DNA from: Bacteroidota bacterium
GTDB lineage: Bacteria; Bacteroidota; Bacteroidia; Bacteroidales; F082
Assembly: GCA_016715945.1 (NCBI GenBank)
Contig: JADJXJ010000003.1
Coordinates: 744,001 to 808,000, forward strand
DNA length: 64,000 nt
Reading direction: 5' to 3'
Made by a program: the position numbers and the translations under genes. Each line of letters opens with the position of its first letter. Position 1 is the first letter of the stretch. The notes beneath the pieces are model-generated. The model did no database searches. It saw nothing but the letters and a program-made list of their open reading frames with translations, and was not told where the DNA came from. Shown in pieces: positions 16,743 to 25,435 of this stretch.

Positions 16743-17005
16743 TACAACAGTCAATACCCAAAACAGGGTAAATGTTAATTTATAGCAAATCTAAACTGCG
16801 CTTCAAATGTATTGAAAATGAAGCCCCGCGGCTTATCCGGAATTTAGACTGATTTTAATTTATGCTTGCCGGATGCATTTAAGCTGTTGCAGTCTATTTA
16901 TTAATTTGCTGATTTACAAAGGGATATTTTTAGTGTGTTCCTTGGCTGCCTTCCGGATAGCTTATTGGCTCGGTTTGGGGTCTGAAAGCCTTGGCAATTA
17001 AGTAC

Positions 17006-17013
17006 TACCTTTG
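17006..17013 (+). promoter_or_regulatory. putative -7 element for korAB
   Basis: TACCTTTG, an exact TAnnTTTG match, lies 22 bp before the korA ATG. No TTG is present at normal -33 spacing. Confidence 0.4.
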
Positions 17014-17035
17014 CCTGAAAATCAATCACAACGGT

Positions 17036-18883
17036 ATGGCAAACAACAATAACAAAGTTGTTGAACTGGAACAGGTAGTGGTTCGTTTTGCCGGCGACTC
17101 CGGCGACGGAATGCAGCTCACCGGATCGCTCTTTTCCGATTCGACGGCATTTGCAGGCAACGATTTTGCCACTTTTCCCGACTATCCGGCCGAGATCAGG
17201 GCTCCTCAGGGCACTGTGTCCGGTGTTTCGGGCTTTCAGATTCATTTTGGTCGCAAGAATGTGTACACCTCGGGCGACCTGGCCGATGTGCTTGTGGCCA
17301 TGAATCCGGCCTCGCTCAAAGCCAATATGCGCTGGATCAAGCCGCAAGGCCTCATCATCATCGACAGCGACAACTTCAACGACAAATGGCTCGAAAAGGC
17401 CGGTTACACGACCGACCCCACCACCGATGGCAGCCTGAGCGGTTACAGGGTGATTCGCACCCCGATATCGAGCATGACAAAAGAGGCCGTTAAACACCTC
17501 AACCTTGACCCTAAAACCACACTCAAAACGAAAAATATGTTTGCCCTGGGCATGGTCATGTACATGTTCAGCCGCGAACCAGAAGTCATCTACCAGTATT
17601 TCGAGAAAAAATTTGCAGCCAATCCTATTGTAGTTCAGGCCAATAAGTCCGTGCTTGCCGCCGGGTACAACTATGCCGACACAATGGAAATTGTTGGCCA
17701 TGTATATAAGGTAAACCCTGCGCCCCTGAGCAAAGGTAAGTACCGCAATATTACCGGCAATGTGGCCACAGCATGGGGTTTCATAGCCGCGGCAGAGCGG
17801 GCCGGCCGACCGCTGTTTCTGGGTTCGTACCCAATCACCCCGGCAACGGAAATCCTGCAGGAGCTCAGCTACCATAAAAACCTTGGTGTGAAAGCTTTTC
17901 AGGCCGAGGACGAGATTGCCGGCATTGTGAGCGCCATAGGCGCAAGCTACACTGGTTCGCTGGCCATCACCACCACCAGTGGTCCAGGGCTTTCGCTCAA
18001 ATCGGAAGCCATCGGACTGGCTGTGATGACCGAGTTGCCCCTGGTGATTGTGGATGTGCAGCGTGGCGGTCCTTCCACCGGACTGCCAACCAAGTCGGAG
18101 CAGAGCGACCTGATGCAGGCGCTATTTGGACGCAATGGCGAAGCTCCTGTCATCATCGTGGCTGCCCAGAGTCCGACCGACTGTTTTTACAGTGCTTACG
18201 AAGCTGCCAAGCTGAGCATGGAACACATGACCCCCGTTATCCTGCTCACCGATGGCTCGCTGGCCAATGGTTCGGAAGTCTTCAGGATTCCTGCCGTTGC
18301 CGACCTGCCGGAAATTCACCCACCCATTGCACAAGCCAACGATCCCGAGTACAAACCATATCGCCGCGATCCGGAAAAACTCAACCGCAAATGGGCTATC
18401 CCCGGCACACCCGGCTTGCGTCATCGTGTGGGAGGGCTTGAGAAAGAAGATGTGAGCGGCAATGTGTCGCACGACCCGCTTAACCATCAAAAAATGACCC
18501 TGCTGCGCGAGGAAAAGGTGATGCGCGTAGCCAATTATTTGCCGGAACAAAAAGTGATCGGTCCGGATGAAGCCGAACTTCTGGTGGTGAGCTGGGGAGG
18601 TACCTATGGGGTGATGCGCACTGTGGTAGAAAAAATGCAACAGGAAGGCTACTCCATTGCCCTGGCACATTTCAGACACATCATGCCCCTGCCCCGCAAT
18701 ACCGAAGAAGTTCTGGGCAGATACAAAAAGATCATCGTCTGCGAGATCAACAACGGACAGTTTGTCAAGTATCTGAAAATGAACTTCCCGCAGTTCAAAT
18801 ACCACCAGTACAACAAGATTCAGGGTCTGCCCTTCCTGGTGGCCGAGCTTCAGGAACAATTCGAAAAACTTTTAAACGCCTAA
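17036..18883 (+). CDS. korA: 2-oxoglutarate/2-oxoacid:ferredoxin oxidoreductase, alpha subunit (gamma-alpha fusion)
   Basis: With KorB this enzyme oxidatively decarboxylates a 2-oxoacid, probably 2-oxoglutarate, to the acyl-CoA and reduces ferredoxin; it can also run in the reductive direction. The 615-residue protein fuses a gamma domain (about 8-190, starting VVVRFAGDSGDGMQLTGSLF) to an alpha domain with LGSYPITPATEILQELSYH, TTSGPGLSLKSEAIGLAVM and TELPLVIVDVQRGGPSTGLP. The start at 17036 (MANNNNKV) lies just after the putative promoter; the upstream in-frame codon at 16991 precedes it. korB follows after 3 bp. The precise 2-oxoacid is inferred from the KorAB-type layout. Confidence 0.9.
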   Translation: MANNNNKVVELEQVVVRFAGDSGDGMQLTGSLFSDSTAFAGNDFATFPDYPAEIRAPQGTVSGVSGFQIHFGRKNVYTSGDLADVLVAMNPASLKANMRWIKPQGLIIIDSDNFNDKWLEKAGYTTDPTTDGSLSGYRVIRTPISSMTKEAVKHLNLDPKTTLKTKNMFALGMVMYMFSREPEVIYQYFEKKFAANPIVVQANKSVLAAGYNYADTMEIVGHVYKVNPAPLSKGKYRNITGNVATAWGFIAAAERAGRPLFLGSYPITPATEILQELSYHKNLGVKAFQAEDEIAGIVSAIGASYTGSLAITTTSGPGLSLKSEAIGLAVMTELPLVIVDVQRGGPSTGLPTKSEQSDLMQALFGRNGEAPVIIVAAQSPTDCFYSAYEAAKLSMEHMTPVILLTDGSLANGSEVFRIPAVADLPEIHPPIAQANDPEYKPYRRDPEKLNRKWAIPGTPGLRHRVGGLEKEDVSGNVSHDPLNHQKMTLLREEKVMRVANYLPEQKVIGPDEAELLVVSWGGTYGVMRTVVEKMQQEGYSIALAHFRHIMPLPRNTEEVLGRYKKIIVCEINNGQFVKYLKMNFPQFKYHQYNKIQGLPFLVAELQEQFEKLLNA

Positions 18884-18886
18884 CCC

Positions 18887-19921
18887 ATGGAAAATACGCA
18901 AATAGATACCCCGGTAATGCAACTGACAAAAGACGATTTTGCCAGCGACCAGATGGTGAAATGGTGTCCAGGATGTGGCGACCATGCCATCCTGCATGCG
19001 GTCGAAAACGTGTTTCCCAATCTCGGCATCGCAAAAGAAGACTTTGTGGTGGTTTCGGGCATTGGCTGTTCCTCGCGTTTTCCTTATTACATGAATACCT
19101 ATGGCATTCATGGTATCCATGGCCGGGCAGCAGCACTGGCCACCGGCGTGAAGCTGGCCAATCCAAAGCTGAGTGTGTGGATGATTACCGGCGACGGCGA
19201 CTGCATGGCCATTGGAGGTAACCACTTCATTCACACCATCAGGCGAAATATTGATATCAACATACTCCTGTTTAACAATAAAATCTACGGCCTGACCAAA
19301 GGGCAATATTCGCCCACCACGCCGCAGGGTTCAAAAACCAAAACCAGCCCTCAGGGAACCATCGAAAGGCCTTTCAACCCCGGTGAACTGGTAATCGGCT
19401 CGCAGGGCAATTTCTTCGCACGTGCGCTCGACACCAATCCCAAAGCCATGACGTCCGTTTTCATGGAAGCTGCCAAACACAAAGGCACTTCGGTGGTCGA
19501 GATACTGCAGAATTGCGTCATTTTCTTCAACAAGGCCCACGACCTGATCACCAGCAAGGAAACCCGCGACGATAATCAGCTCTGGCTCGAACATGGCAAG
19601 CCGCTCATTTTTGGTAAAGACCGGAATAAAGGTATTGTGCTCAAAGGAACCCGGCTCGAAGTGGTAACCATAGGCGAAAATGGCGTCACCGAGGCCGACA
19701 TACTGGTGCACGACCAATACGAGAAAGACCCCGGCATCCACATGATGATTGCCCGCATGATGCCGCCTGAATATCCGGTTGCACTCGGTGTTATCCGATC
19801 GGTGGCAGCGCCCACATTCGACCAAAGTCTCGTGGACCTGATTGAGCATGAAAAACAGACAAGTAAATTCAAAACTGCTGACGACCTGCTGCAAAGCAGT
19901 CCAACATGGACAATTGATTAA
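18887..19921 (+). CDS. korB: 2-oxoglutarate/2-oxoacid:ferredoxin oxidoreductase, beta subunit
   Basis: The 344-residue beta subunit binds thiamine diphosphate and a [4Fe-4S] cluster. It has WCPGCGDHAILHAVENVF, the second Cys region GIGCSSRFPYY, the ThDP/Mg motif TGDGDCMAIGGNHFIH and the NNKIYGLTKGQYSPTT segment typical of KorB/PorB. It follows korA by 3 bp and ends before a terminator. No separate ferredoxin-domain (delta) subunit is fused or adjacent, so external ferredoxin, perhaps the product of the gene at 16529, should take the electrons. Confidence 0.92.
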   Translation: MENTQIDTPVMQLTKDDFASDQMVKWCPGCGDHAILHAVENVFPNLGIAKEDFVVVSGIGCSSRFPYYMNTYGIHGIHGRAAALATGVKLANPKLSVWMITGDGDCMAIGGNHFIHTIRRNIDINILLFNNKIYGLTKGQYSPTTPQGSKTKTSPQGTIERPFNPGELVIGSQGNFFARALDTNPKAMTSVFMEAAKHKGTSVVEILQNCVIFFNKAHDLITSKETRDDNQLWLEHGKPLIFGKDRNKGIVLKGTRLEVVTIGENGVTEADILVHDQYEKDPGIHMMIARMMPPEYPVALGVIRSVAAPTFDQSLVDLIEHEKQTSKFKTADDLLQSSPTWTID

Positions 19922-19943
19922 TCATTGAACCAAAGCCAAATAG

Positions 19944-19973
19944 AACCGCTTCCGTAGGGGGCGGTTTTTTTCT
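19944..19973 (+). terminator. terminator of korAB
   Basis: AACCGC (19944-19949) pairs with GCGGTT (19961-19966), followed by a T-run, 22 bp after the korB stop. Confidence 0.7.
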
Positions 19974-19987
19974 TCTAACTTTATCCC

Positions 19988-21340
19988 ATGAAAAGCCAGA
20001 TGCTTAGCTTCATGCGCTTGTGCAAGATGCCTTTGCAGGGCAGCCACCTGCTGGTGGCCGTGAGTGGCGGGCGCGATTCGGTGGTTTTGCTTAAGCTGCT
20101 TCAGGAGGCTGGTTATTTCCTGGAGGCTGCTCATGCCAACTTCGGACTGAGAGGCGCCGAAAGCGATGAAGATGAGCAGTTTGTGAGGGAACTTTGCGCC
20201 AAGGCGGGCATTCCATGTCATGTGAGACGGTTCGATACCAGCGCATTTATGCACGAAAAGGGGCTTTCGCTCCAGGAAGCAGCCCGCGAACTTCGATATG
20301 CGTGGTTCGATGAACTTCTCAATAGTCGAAATTTACCGGCCGTGGCCGTGGCGCATCATCAGGACGACCAGATCGAAACCATGCTGATCAACCTCATCCG
20401 GGGCACCGGAATTAAAGGTCTGACGGGCATGCGGCCTGTGAACGGAAAAATCATCCGTCCGCTTCTGTGGGCACGCTCAGCCCAAATTGCAGCCTATGCC
20501 CGGCAACACGGGCTCAGCTGGCGCGACGACAGCTCAAACCAAAAGGACGATTACCTGCGCAACAGAATCCGGCATCATCTGATTCCGGTACTCAACGAGT
20601 TGACCGGAAATGAGCGCGGAGGTCTGGAAAAAAGTGTGCAACTTATTGCAAACCAGTCGAATCTGTACAGGGAGTTTTCTGATAAGCTGCGGCAGGATTT
20701 GCTGAGACCAACCGGGGAAGGGGTTTTCCGGATTGACAAGGGAAGCATCAACGCATTTAGCTCGCCAATGGCAGTTTTGTATGAGCTTCTCTCGCCTTTC
20801 GGCTTCAACAGCAGCCAGGTTTTGCAATTGTCCAATGTGCTTGATGCGCAGCCGGGCAAGGTGTTTTCTTCACCGGAATATGAGGTGTACATCGCGGGCG
20901 AATTTTTGGAAATTAGCCGGAAAAACGAAACAGAACAGCCTGAAATACAAATATATCCCGAACAGAAAAGCGAAAGCGGACTGCAAATTGAACTGATAAA
21001 CTGGCACCGGGGTATGGAATATTCCCGCAACAAGGAAGAGGCCTGGCTCGACTACGACACCCTGCGCCTGCCGCTTTTTCTAAGGTGTCCGCGCAAGGGC
21101 GACCGCTTTTTTCCCCTGGGCATGAAGGGGTCACAGTTGCTGAGCGATTTTTTTGTCAACAACCACTTTACGCGTCAAATGAAAAAAAAGGCACTGGTAA
21201 TTGCGGATGCAAACGGGCAGATTGTGTGGCTGTGCGGGCACCGTATTGCACACCCTTACCGCATAAGCGCCCAAACCAGAAAAGTGCTTGTGATAAGGTC
21301 GAAACATGTCGGTGTCAGAACGGACGATGCTACTGAGTGA
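19988..21340 (+). CDS. tilS: tRNA(Ile)-lysidine synthetase
   Basis: TilS attaches lysine to C34 of tRNA-Ile(CAU) so that it reads AUA, an essential modification. The 450-residue protein has the ATP pyrophosphatase loop VAVSGGRDSVVLLKLL, the AHANFGLRGAESDEDE segment, VAHHQDDQIETMLINLIRGT and RDDSSNQKDDYLRNRIRH, all TilS signatures, then a C-terminal tRNA-binding region (FLRCPRKGDRFFPLGMKGSQ). The P-loop has Arg in the usually variable position of SGGxDS. The gene lies alone between the korAB terminator and dsbD. Confidence 0.94.
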   Translation: MKSQMLSFMRLCKMPLQGSHLLVAVSGGRDSVVLLKLLQEAGYFLEAAHANFGLRGAESDEDEQFVRELCAKAGIPCHVRRFDTSAFMHEKGLSLQEAARELRYAWFDELLNSRNLPAVAVAHHQDDQIETMLINLIRGTGIKGLTGMRPVNGKIIRPLLWARSAQIAAYARQHGLSWRDDSSNQKDDYLRNRIRHHLIPVLNELTGNERGGLEKSVQLIANQSNLYREFSDKLRQDLLRPTGEGVFRIDKGSINAFSSPMAVLYELLSPFGFNSSQVLQLSNVLDAQPGKVFSSPEYEVYIAGEFLEISRKNETEQPEIQIYPEQKSESGLQIELINWHRGMEYSRNKEEAWLDYDTLRLPLFLRCPRKGDRFFPLGMKGSQLLSDFFVNNHFTRQMKKKALVIADANGQIVWLCGHRIAHPYRISAQTRKVLVIRSKHVGVRTDDATE

Positions 21341-21379
21341 TAAATCGCATTAATATCACTATCCAAACCTCATAATCTG

Positions 21380-21387
21380 TATTTTTG
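21380..21387 (+). promoter_or_regulatory. putative -7 element for dsbD
   Basis: TATTTTTG, an exact TAnnTTTG match, lies 20 bp before the dsbD ATG. No clear -33 element was seen. Confidence 0.4.
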
Positions 21388-21407
21388 CAACCTTATAAAT
21401 CAAGACG

Positions 21408-23873
21408 ATGGAAAAACGCTTCCTAGCATTCGTTGCCTTAATGTTTGTTTTGTGGTTTGCACCTTTGCAAGCGCAGATTCTGGAGCCGGTAAAGTGGCGC
21501 TTCAGTACCGAGAGAATCGGAGATAAAGAATTCGACCTTTTGTTTATTGCCGATATCGAGCCAAAGTGGCACCTCTACTCGCAGGACATTCCCATGAGTC
21601 CGCCGGCCACGGTATTCACTTTCGAGCCTTCGGATGCGTTCACCCTTGTTGGCAAGGTTGTGGAGCCACAAGCCGAAGTGCAATACGATCCGAACTTTGA
21701 GATGAAGCTCAAATGGTTCTCCAGGCAGGCAACTTTTCGTCAGCGGGTCAAACTCAATGCCGAAGGAACGGTAACTGTCAGGGGCAGCATTGAATTTATG
21801 GCCTGCGACGACACGCGATGCACACCACCCACCGAGCAGGATTTTCAGTTTACGCTCAACCCGGGAGGCGTTCAGGCCTCAGGTCAACCAGCCGTTGAGC
21901 AGGCCGTTGCTCCACAAGGGCCGCTGCAGCCTGTTCGCTGGGCATTCTCGGCCGAAAAAGTTGATGCCGGCATCATTGAACTAATTTTTGATACACAGAT
22001 TGAAGAGCGATTTCACCTGTATTCTGTGGACATTCCTGAAAACGGCCCCCTGCCCACAGCTTTTTCATTTGAGAACTCCGGCAATTTCGAACTGGTGGGA
22101 GAAGTGGTCGAAGCCATTGCACCCAGGATAAAATACGACGATGTATTCGAGATGCAGATCGGCACGTTTGAAGGGAAAGCTCAGTTCCGTCAGCGCATCA
22201 GGCCCCTGGCAGATGTGCCTTTTAACATCAAAGGTGAGATTTCGTACATGGTATGCGACGACAAAGGTTGTGTGGCGCTTTACGAAGACTTCGACCTGGT
22301 GTACGACGGGCAGCAGTTGTTGGTGGCCGGCGAAGCACCCGCGCAAGTTGTAAGCGAGGCCGGGCGCGCCGACATACTGGGTGGCGATTCCAACCTTTGG
22401 ATTTTCTTCTTTGTGGCATTTCTGGCCGGTCTGGCTGCCATACTCACCCCTTGCGTCTTCCCTATGATACCGATGACGGTTTCTTTCTTCATGAAAGACA
22501 AGGACAAGAAAGTGCAGGGCAAGCTTCAGGCCCTGGTTTATGGCATTTCGATCATCGCTATATACACCCTGATTGGTTCCATCCTGGCTGTGGTAGCTGG
22601 GCCTGACATTGCCAACTGGCTCAGCACACACTGGCTGCCAAATATTCTGTTCTTTCTCATCTTCGTCATTTTTGCCGCTTCCTTTTTCGGTATGTTTGAA
22701 CTCACACTGCCTCACTGGTTGATCAACAAAGCTGATTCGCAGGCAGATAAGGGTGGATATGTGGGGAGCATCTTTATGGCGGTTACCCTGGTGCTCGTTT
22801 CGTTTTCATGCACCGGACCAATTGTGGGCGCCATACTTGTGGAATCGGCAGGAGGTCAGGTGCTCAAGCCCATCATCGGCATGTTTGGTTTTTCGCTGGC
22901 ATTTGCCCTGCCATTCACGCTTTTTGCTTTCTTCCCATCCTGGTTGAGCAATCTGCCAAAATCGGGCGGTTGGCTCAATTCGGTGAAGGTGGTGCTGGGC
23001 TTTATCGAGCTGGCGCTCGGGCTTAAGTTTTTGAGCGTTGCCGACCAAACCTACCACTGGGGCATCCTCGACCGGGAGATTTACATCGCATTCTGGATAG
23101 TGATTTTCTTCCTGATGGGCATGTATCTGCTTGGCAAACTGCGTTTTGTGCACGACGACGAAGTGCCTTACCTGAGTGTGCCACGATTGATGTTGGCCAT
23201 CATCACCTTTACATTTGTGGTGTATCTCATTCCGGGCATGTTTGGAGCCCCGCTCAAGGCATTGTCGGGCTACATGCCTCCCATGGCCACCCACGATTTC
23301 GACCTGAACAGGATCATACGCGAGCAGGCCAGGGCGGCCGGTGGTGCAGCGCAATGGCAAAGCAGGCTCGAACAATGTGAGCCGCCCAAATATGCCGATA
23401 AACTTCATCTGCCCCACGGACTGGAAGGTTACTTCGACTACGAACAAGGTCTGGCCTGCGCCAAAGCGCTCAACAAGCCCATCTTCATCGATTTTACCGG
23501 ACATGGCTGCGTCAACTGCCGCGAGATGGAAGCCAATGTGTGGAGCGATCCGAGGGTGCTGCAACTGCTTCAGGACGAGTATGTGATTATTGCCCTGTAT
23601 GTGGACGACAAAACCAGCCTGCCCGAATCGGAGTGGGTCACCTCCACTTATGATGGCAAGGTGAAAAAGACCATCGGGCGCAAATGGGCTGATTTCCAGA
23701 TCAGCAAGTTCAACGTAAACGCCCAGCCGTTTTATGTGATTATGGGCCACAATGGCGAGGTGCTGGTGCAACCCCGTGCCTATGACCTCAACCGCGATGC
23801 TTTTGTCAGGTTTTTGCAGGATGGGGTGAAGAATTTCCGCGAAGGCACCTCTGTTTTCCGTATCCCTTCATAA
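21408..23873 (+). CDS. dsbD: thiol:disulfide interchange protein DsbD-like, with duplicated N-terminal domain
   Basis: DsbD carries reducing power from cytoplasmic thioredoxin across the inner membrane to periplasmic thiol proteins. The 821-residue protein has a signal peptide (1-22, ending LQAQ). Two copies of the DsbD N-terminal immunoglobulin-like domain follow, at about 25-150 (starting PVKWRFSTERIG) and 180-305 (starting PVRWAFSAEKVD); each ends with a Cys-Asp-Asp motif (MACDDTRC and MVCDDKGC). Next come eight or so membrane helices with the redox Cys in LTPCVFPMIPM and SFSCTGPIVG. The C-terminal thioredoxin fold has GHGCVNCREME. Having two N-terminal domains is unusual compared with E. 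coli DsbD. Confidence 0.9.
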   Translation: MEKRFLAFVALMFVLWFAPLQAQILEPVKWRFSTERIGDKEFDLLFIADIEPKWHLYSQDIPMSPPATVFTFEPSDAFTLVGKVVEPQAEVQYDPNFEMKLKWFSRQATFRQRVKLNAEGTVTVRGSIEFMACDDTRCTPPTEQDFQFTLNPGGVQASGQPAVEQAVAPQGPLQPVRWAFSAEKVDAGIIELIFDTQIEERFHLYSVDIPENGPLPTAFSFENSGNFELVGEVVEAIAPRIKYDDVFEMQIGTFEGKAQFRQRIRPLADVPFNIKGEISYMVCDDKGCVALYEDFDLVYDGQQLLVAGEAPAQVVSEAGRADILGGDSNLWIFFFVAFLAGLAAILTPCVFPMIPMTVSFFMKDKDKKVQGKLQALVYGISIIAIYTLIGSILAVVAGPDIANWLSTHWLPNILFFLIFVIFAASFFGMFELTLPHWLINKADSQADKGGYVGSIFMAVTLVLVSFSCTGPIVGAILVESAGGQVLKPIIGMFGFSLAFALPFTLFAFFPSWLSNLPKSGGWLNSVKVVLGFIELALGLKFLSVADQTYHWGILDREIYIAFWIVIFFLMGMYLLGKLRFVHDDEVPYLSVPRLMLAIITFTFVVYLIPGMFGAPLKALSGYMPPMATHDFDLNRIIREQARAAGGAAQWQSRLEQCEPPKYADKLHLPHGLEGYFDYEQGLACAKALNKPIFIDFTGHGCVNCREMEANVWSDPRVLQLLQDEYVIIALYVDDKTSLPESEWVTSTYDGKVKKTIGRKWADFQISKFNVNAQPFYVIMGHNGEVLVQPRAYDLNRDAFVRFLQDGVKNFREGTSVFRIPS

Positions 23874-23890
23874 CGCGAAAGAATGTGAAT

Positions 23891-23927
23891 AAAAAAGGGC
23901 TGTCTCGCATGGGACAGCCCTTTTGTT
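23891..23927. terminator. bidirectional terminator between dsbD and the M20 dipeptidase
   Basis: AAAAGGGCTGTC (23893-23904) pairs with GACAGCCCTTTT (23913-23924), with A and T runs on both sides. The two genes converge on it. Confidence 0.8.
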
Positions 23928-23947
23928 TATGGGTATTCTTCCGGTGA

Positions 23948-25318
23948 TCAGGCCTTGCTTGAGGCAAAGTAGTGATAGAACCAGGTGATGGTTTCGATGC
24001 CTTTGTAGAAATTTTCGAGCGGGTAGTTTTCGTTGGGCGAGTGGATGGCATCCGATTCGAGGCCGAATCCCATGAGGATGGTTTTGAGGCCAAGTATTTG
24101 TTCGAAGGTCGAAATGATGGGAATACTTCCGCCGCTGCGCATGGGTACGGGCTGTTTGCCAAAGGTTTGCATGTAGGCCTTTTCAGCAGCTTTGTAAGCC
24201 GGCAGGTCGATGGGGCACACGTAGGCCTGTCCACCGTGCAGGTATTCCACTTTAACTTTAACCGTTTTTGGTGCGATGCTGGTGAAGTGATCGGCAAACA
24301 GCCTGCCGATTTTTTCGTGATGCTGGTTGGGCACCAGGCGGCAGGAGATCTTGGCATAAGCCTTGGATGGCAGTACGGTTTTGGCGCCTTCGCCGGTGTA
24401 TCCACCCCAGATGCCGCATACATCGAAGGTGGGCCTGATGCCAACCCTTTCGATGGTGGTGTAGCCGGTTTCGCCCCTTACTTCTTCGAGGTCGAGGGCT
24501 TGTTTATAGGCTTCGAGACTGAACGGGGCCTTGTTGAGCAGCTCACGCTCTTCGGGGGTTGCTTCGAGCACATCGTCGTAAAATCCTGGGATGGTGATGC
24601 GGTTGTCCTTGTCGAGCATGCCTGCGATCATCTCGGCAAGGGTGTTGATCGGGTTGGCCACGGCGCCGCCGAAAAGTCCGGAGTGCAGGTCGCGGTTGGG
24701 GCCGGTCACTTCCACCTGCCAGTACGAAAGTCCGCGCAGACCGGTAGTTATCGACGGAATGTCAGGTCCGATCATGCTGGTATCCGATACCAGGATGATG
24801 TCGGCTGCGAGCATGTCTTTGTGCTCGGTGCACCATTTTCCAAGGTTGGGCGAGCCGATTTCTTCCTCGCCTTCGATCATGAATTTTACATTGCAGGGCA
24901 GGTTGCCTGTGGCCACCAGGGTTTCGAATGCCTTGGCGTGCATGAAGGCCTGACCTTTGTCGTCGTCGGCCCCACGGGCGTAAATCTTGCCATCGCGGAT
25001 CTCCGGCTCAAAAGGCGGACTTTTCCACAACTCAATCGGATCTACGGGCATCACATCGTAATGTCCGTAAACCAGCACAGTCGGCAGGGCAGGGTCGATG
25101 ATTTTTTCGCCATACACCACCGGGTTGCCATCGGTGGGCATCACCTCGGCACGGTCGGCTCCGGCTTTGAGCAGGCTGTCGCGCCAGTACTCAGCAGCAC
25201 GTATCATATCTGCTTTGTGTTCGCTCTGCGAGCTGATGGAAGGAATACGGATCAGACCGAAAAGCTCCTCCAGGAAACGGTCTTTGTTACTTTCGATGTA
25301 AGGTTTAATATTTTCCAT
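23948..25318 (-). CDS. M20-family dipeptidase
   Basis: This 456-residue di-zinc peptidase of the M20 family resembles cytosolic nonspecific dipeptidases (CNDP-like). Metal ligands and catalytic residues are visible in VLVYGHYDVMPVDP (His, and catalytic Asp), ARGADDDKGQ (bridging Asp) and MIEGEEEIGSPNLG (catalytic Glu and Glu ligand). A dimerisation lid domain occupies about 200-320. It probably cleaves short peptides in the cytosol, as no signal peptide is present. A second peptidase of the same superfamily, pepD, lies at 58302. It is transcribed alone, with a near-consensus promoter. Confidence 0.88.
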   Translation of the reverse strand: MENIKPYIESNKDRFLEELFGLIRIPSISSQSEHKADMIRAAEYWRDSLLKAGADRAEVMPTDGNPVVYGEKIIDPALPTVLVYGHYDVMPVDPIELWKSPPFEPEIRDGKIYARGADDDKGQAFMHAKAFETLVATGNLPCNVKFMIEGEEEIGSPNLGKWCTEHKDMLAADIILVSDTSMIGPDIPSITTGLRGLSYWQVEVTGPNRDLHSGLFGGAVANPINTLAEMIAGMLDKDNRITIPGFYDDVLEATPEERELLNKAPFSLEAYKQALDLEEVRGETGYTTIERVGIRPTFDVCGIWGGYTGEGAKTVLPSKAYAKISCRLVPNQHHEKIGRLFADHFTSIAPKTVKVKVEYLHGGQAYVCPIDLPAYKAAEKAYMQTFGKQPVPMRSGGSIPIISTFEQILGLKTILMGFGLESDAIHSPNENYPLENFYKGIETITWFYHYFASSKA

Positions 25319-25340
25319 GTTGCGGTTTTTGCATTTGGCG

Positions 25341-25372
25341 CTAAGGTAGCCATTTGGCCGAAGTCAGGCAAA
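25341..25372 (-). promoter_or_regulatory. near-consensus promoter of the M20 dipeptidase gene
   Basis: On the minus strand TTTG (25369-25372), a 20 bp gap and TACCTTAG (25341-25348) match the TTTG/TAnnTTTG pattern except at one position. The start codon is 22 bp downstream. Confidence 0.4.
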
Positions 25373-25435
25373 CTCAGGGGGTCTCGTCAACAGTCTTTTA
25401 AACATTTTTTCAAAATGCCTGTGCAGATTGCGCAA

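Larger units (their letters stand above)
16697..17035. other. AT-rich divergent promoter region, ferredoxin and korAB
   Basis: No gene was found in these 339 bp. The region is clearly richer in A+T than its surroundings and holds divergent -7-like elements for the ferredoxin gene (16735-16742, minus) and korA (17006-17013, plus). The 230 bp between them is long enough to hold regulator sites, but no clear palindrome was seen. Confidence 0.5.
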
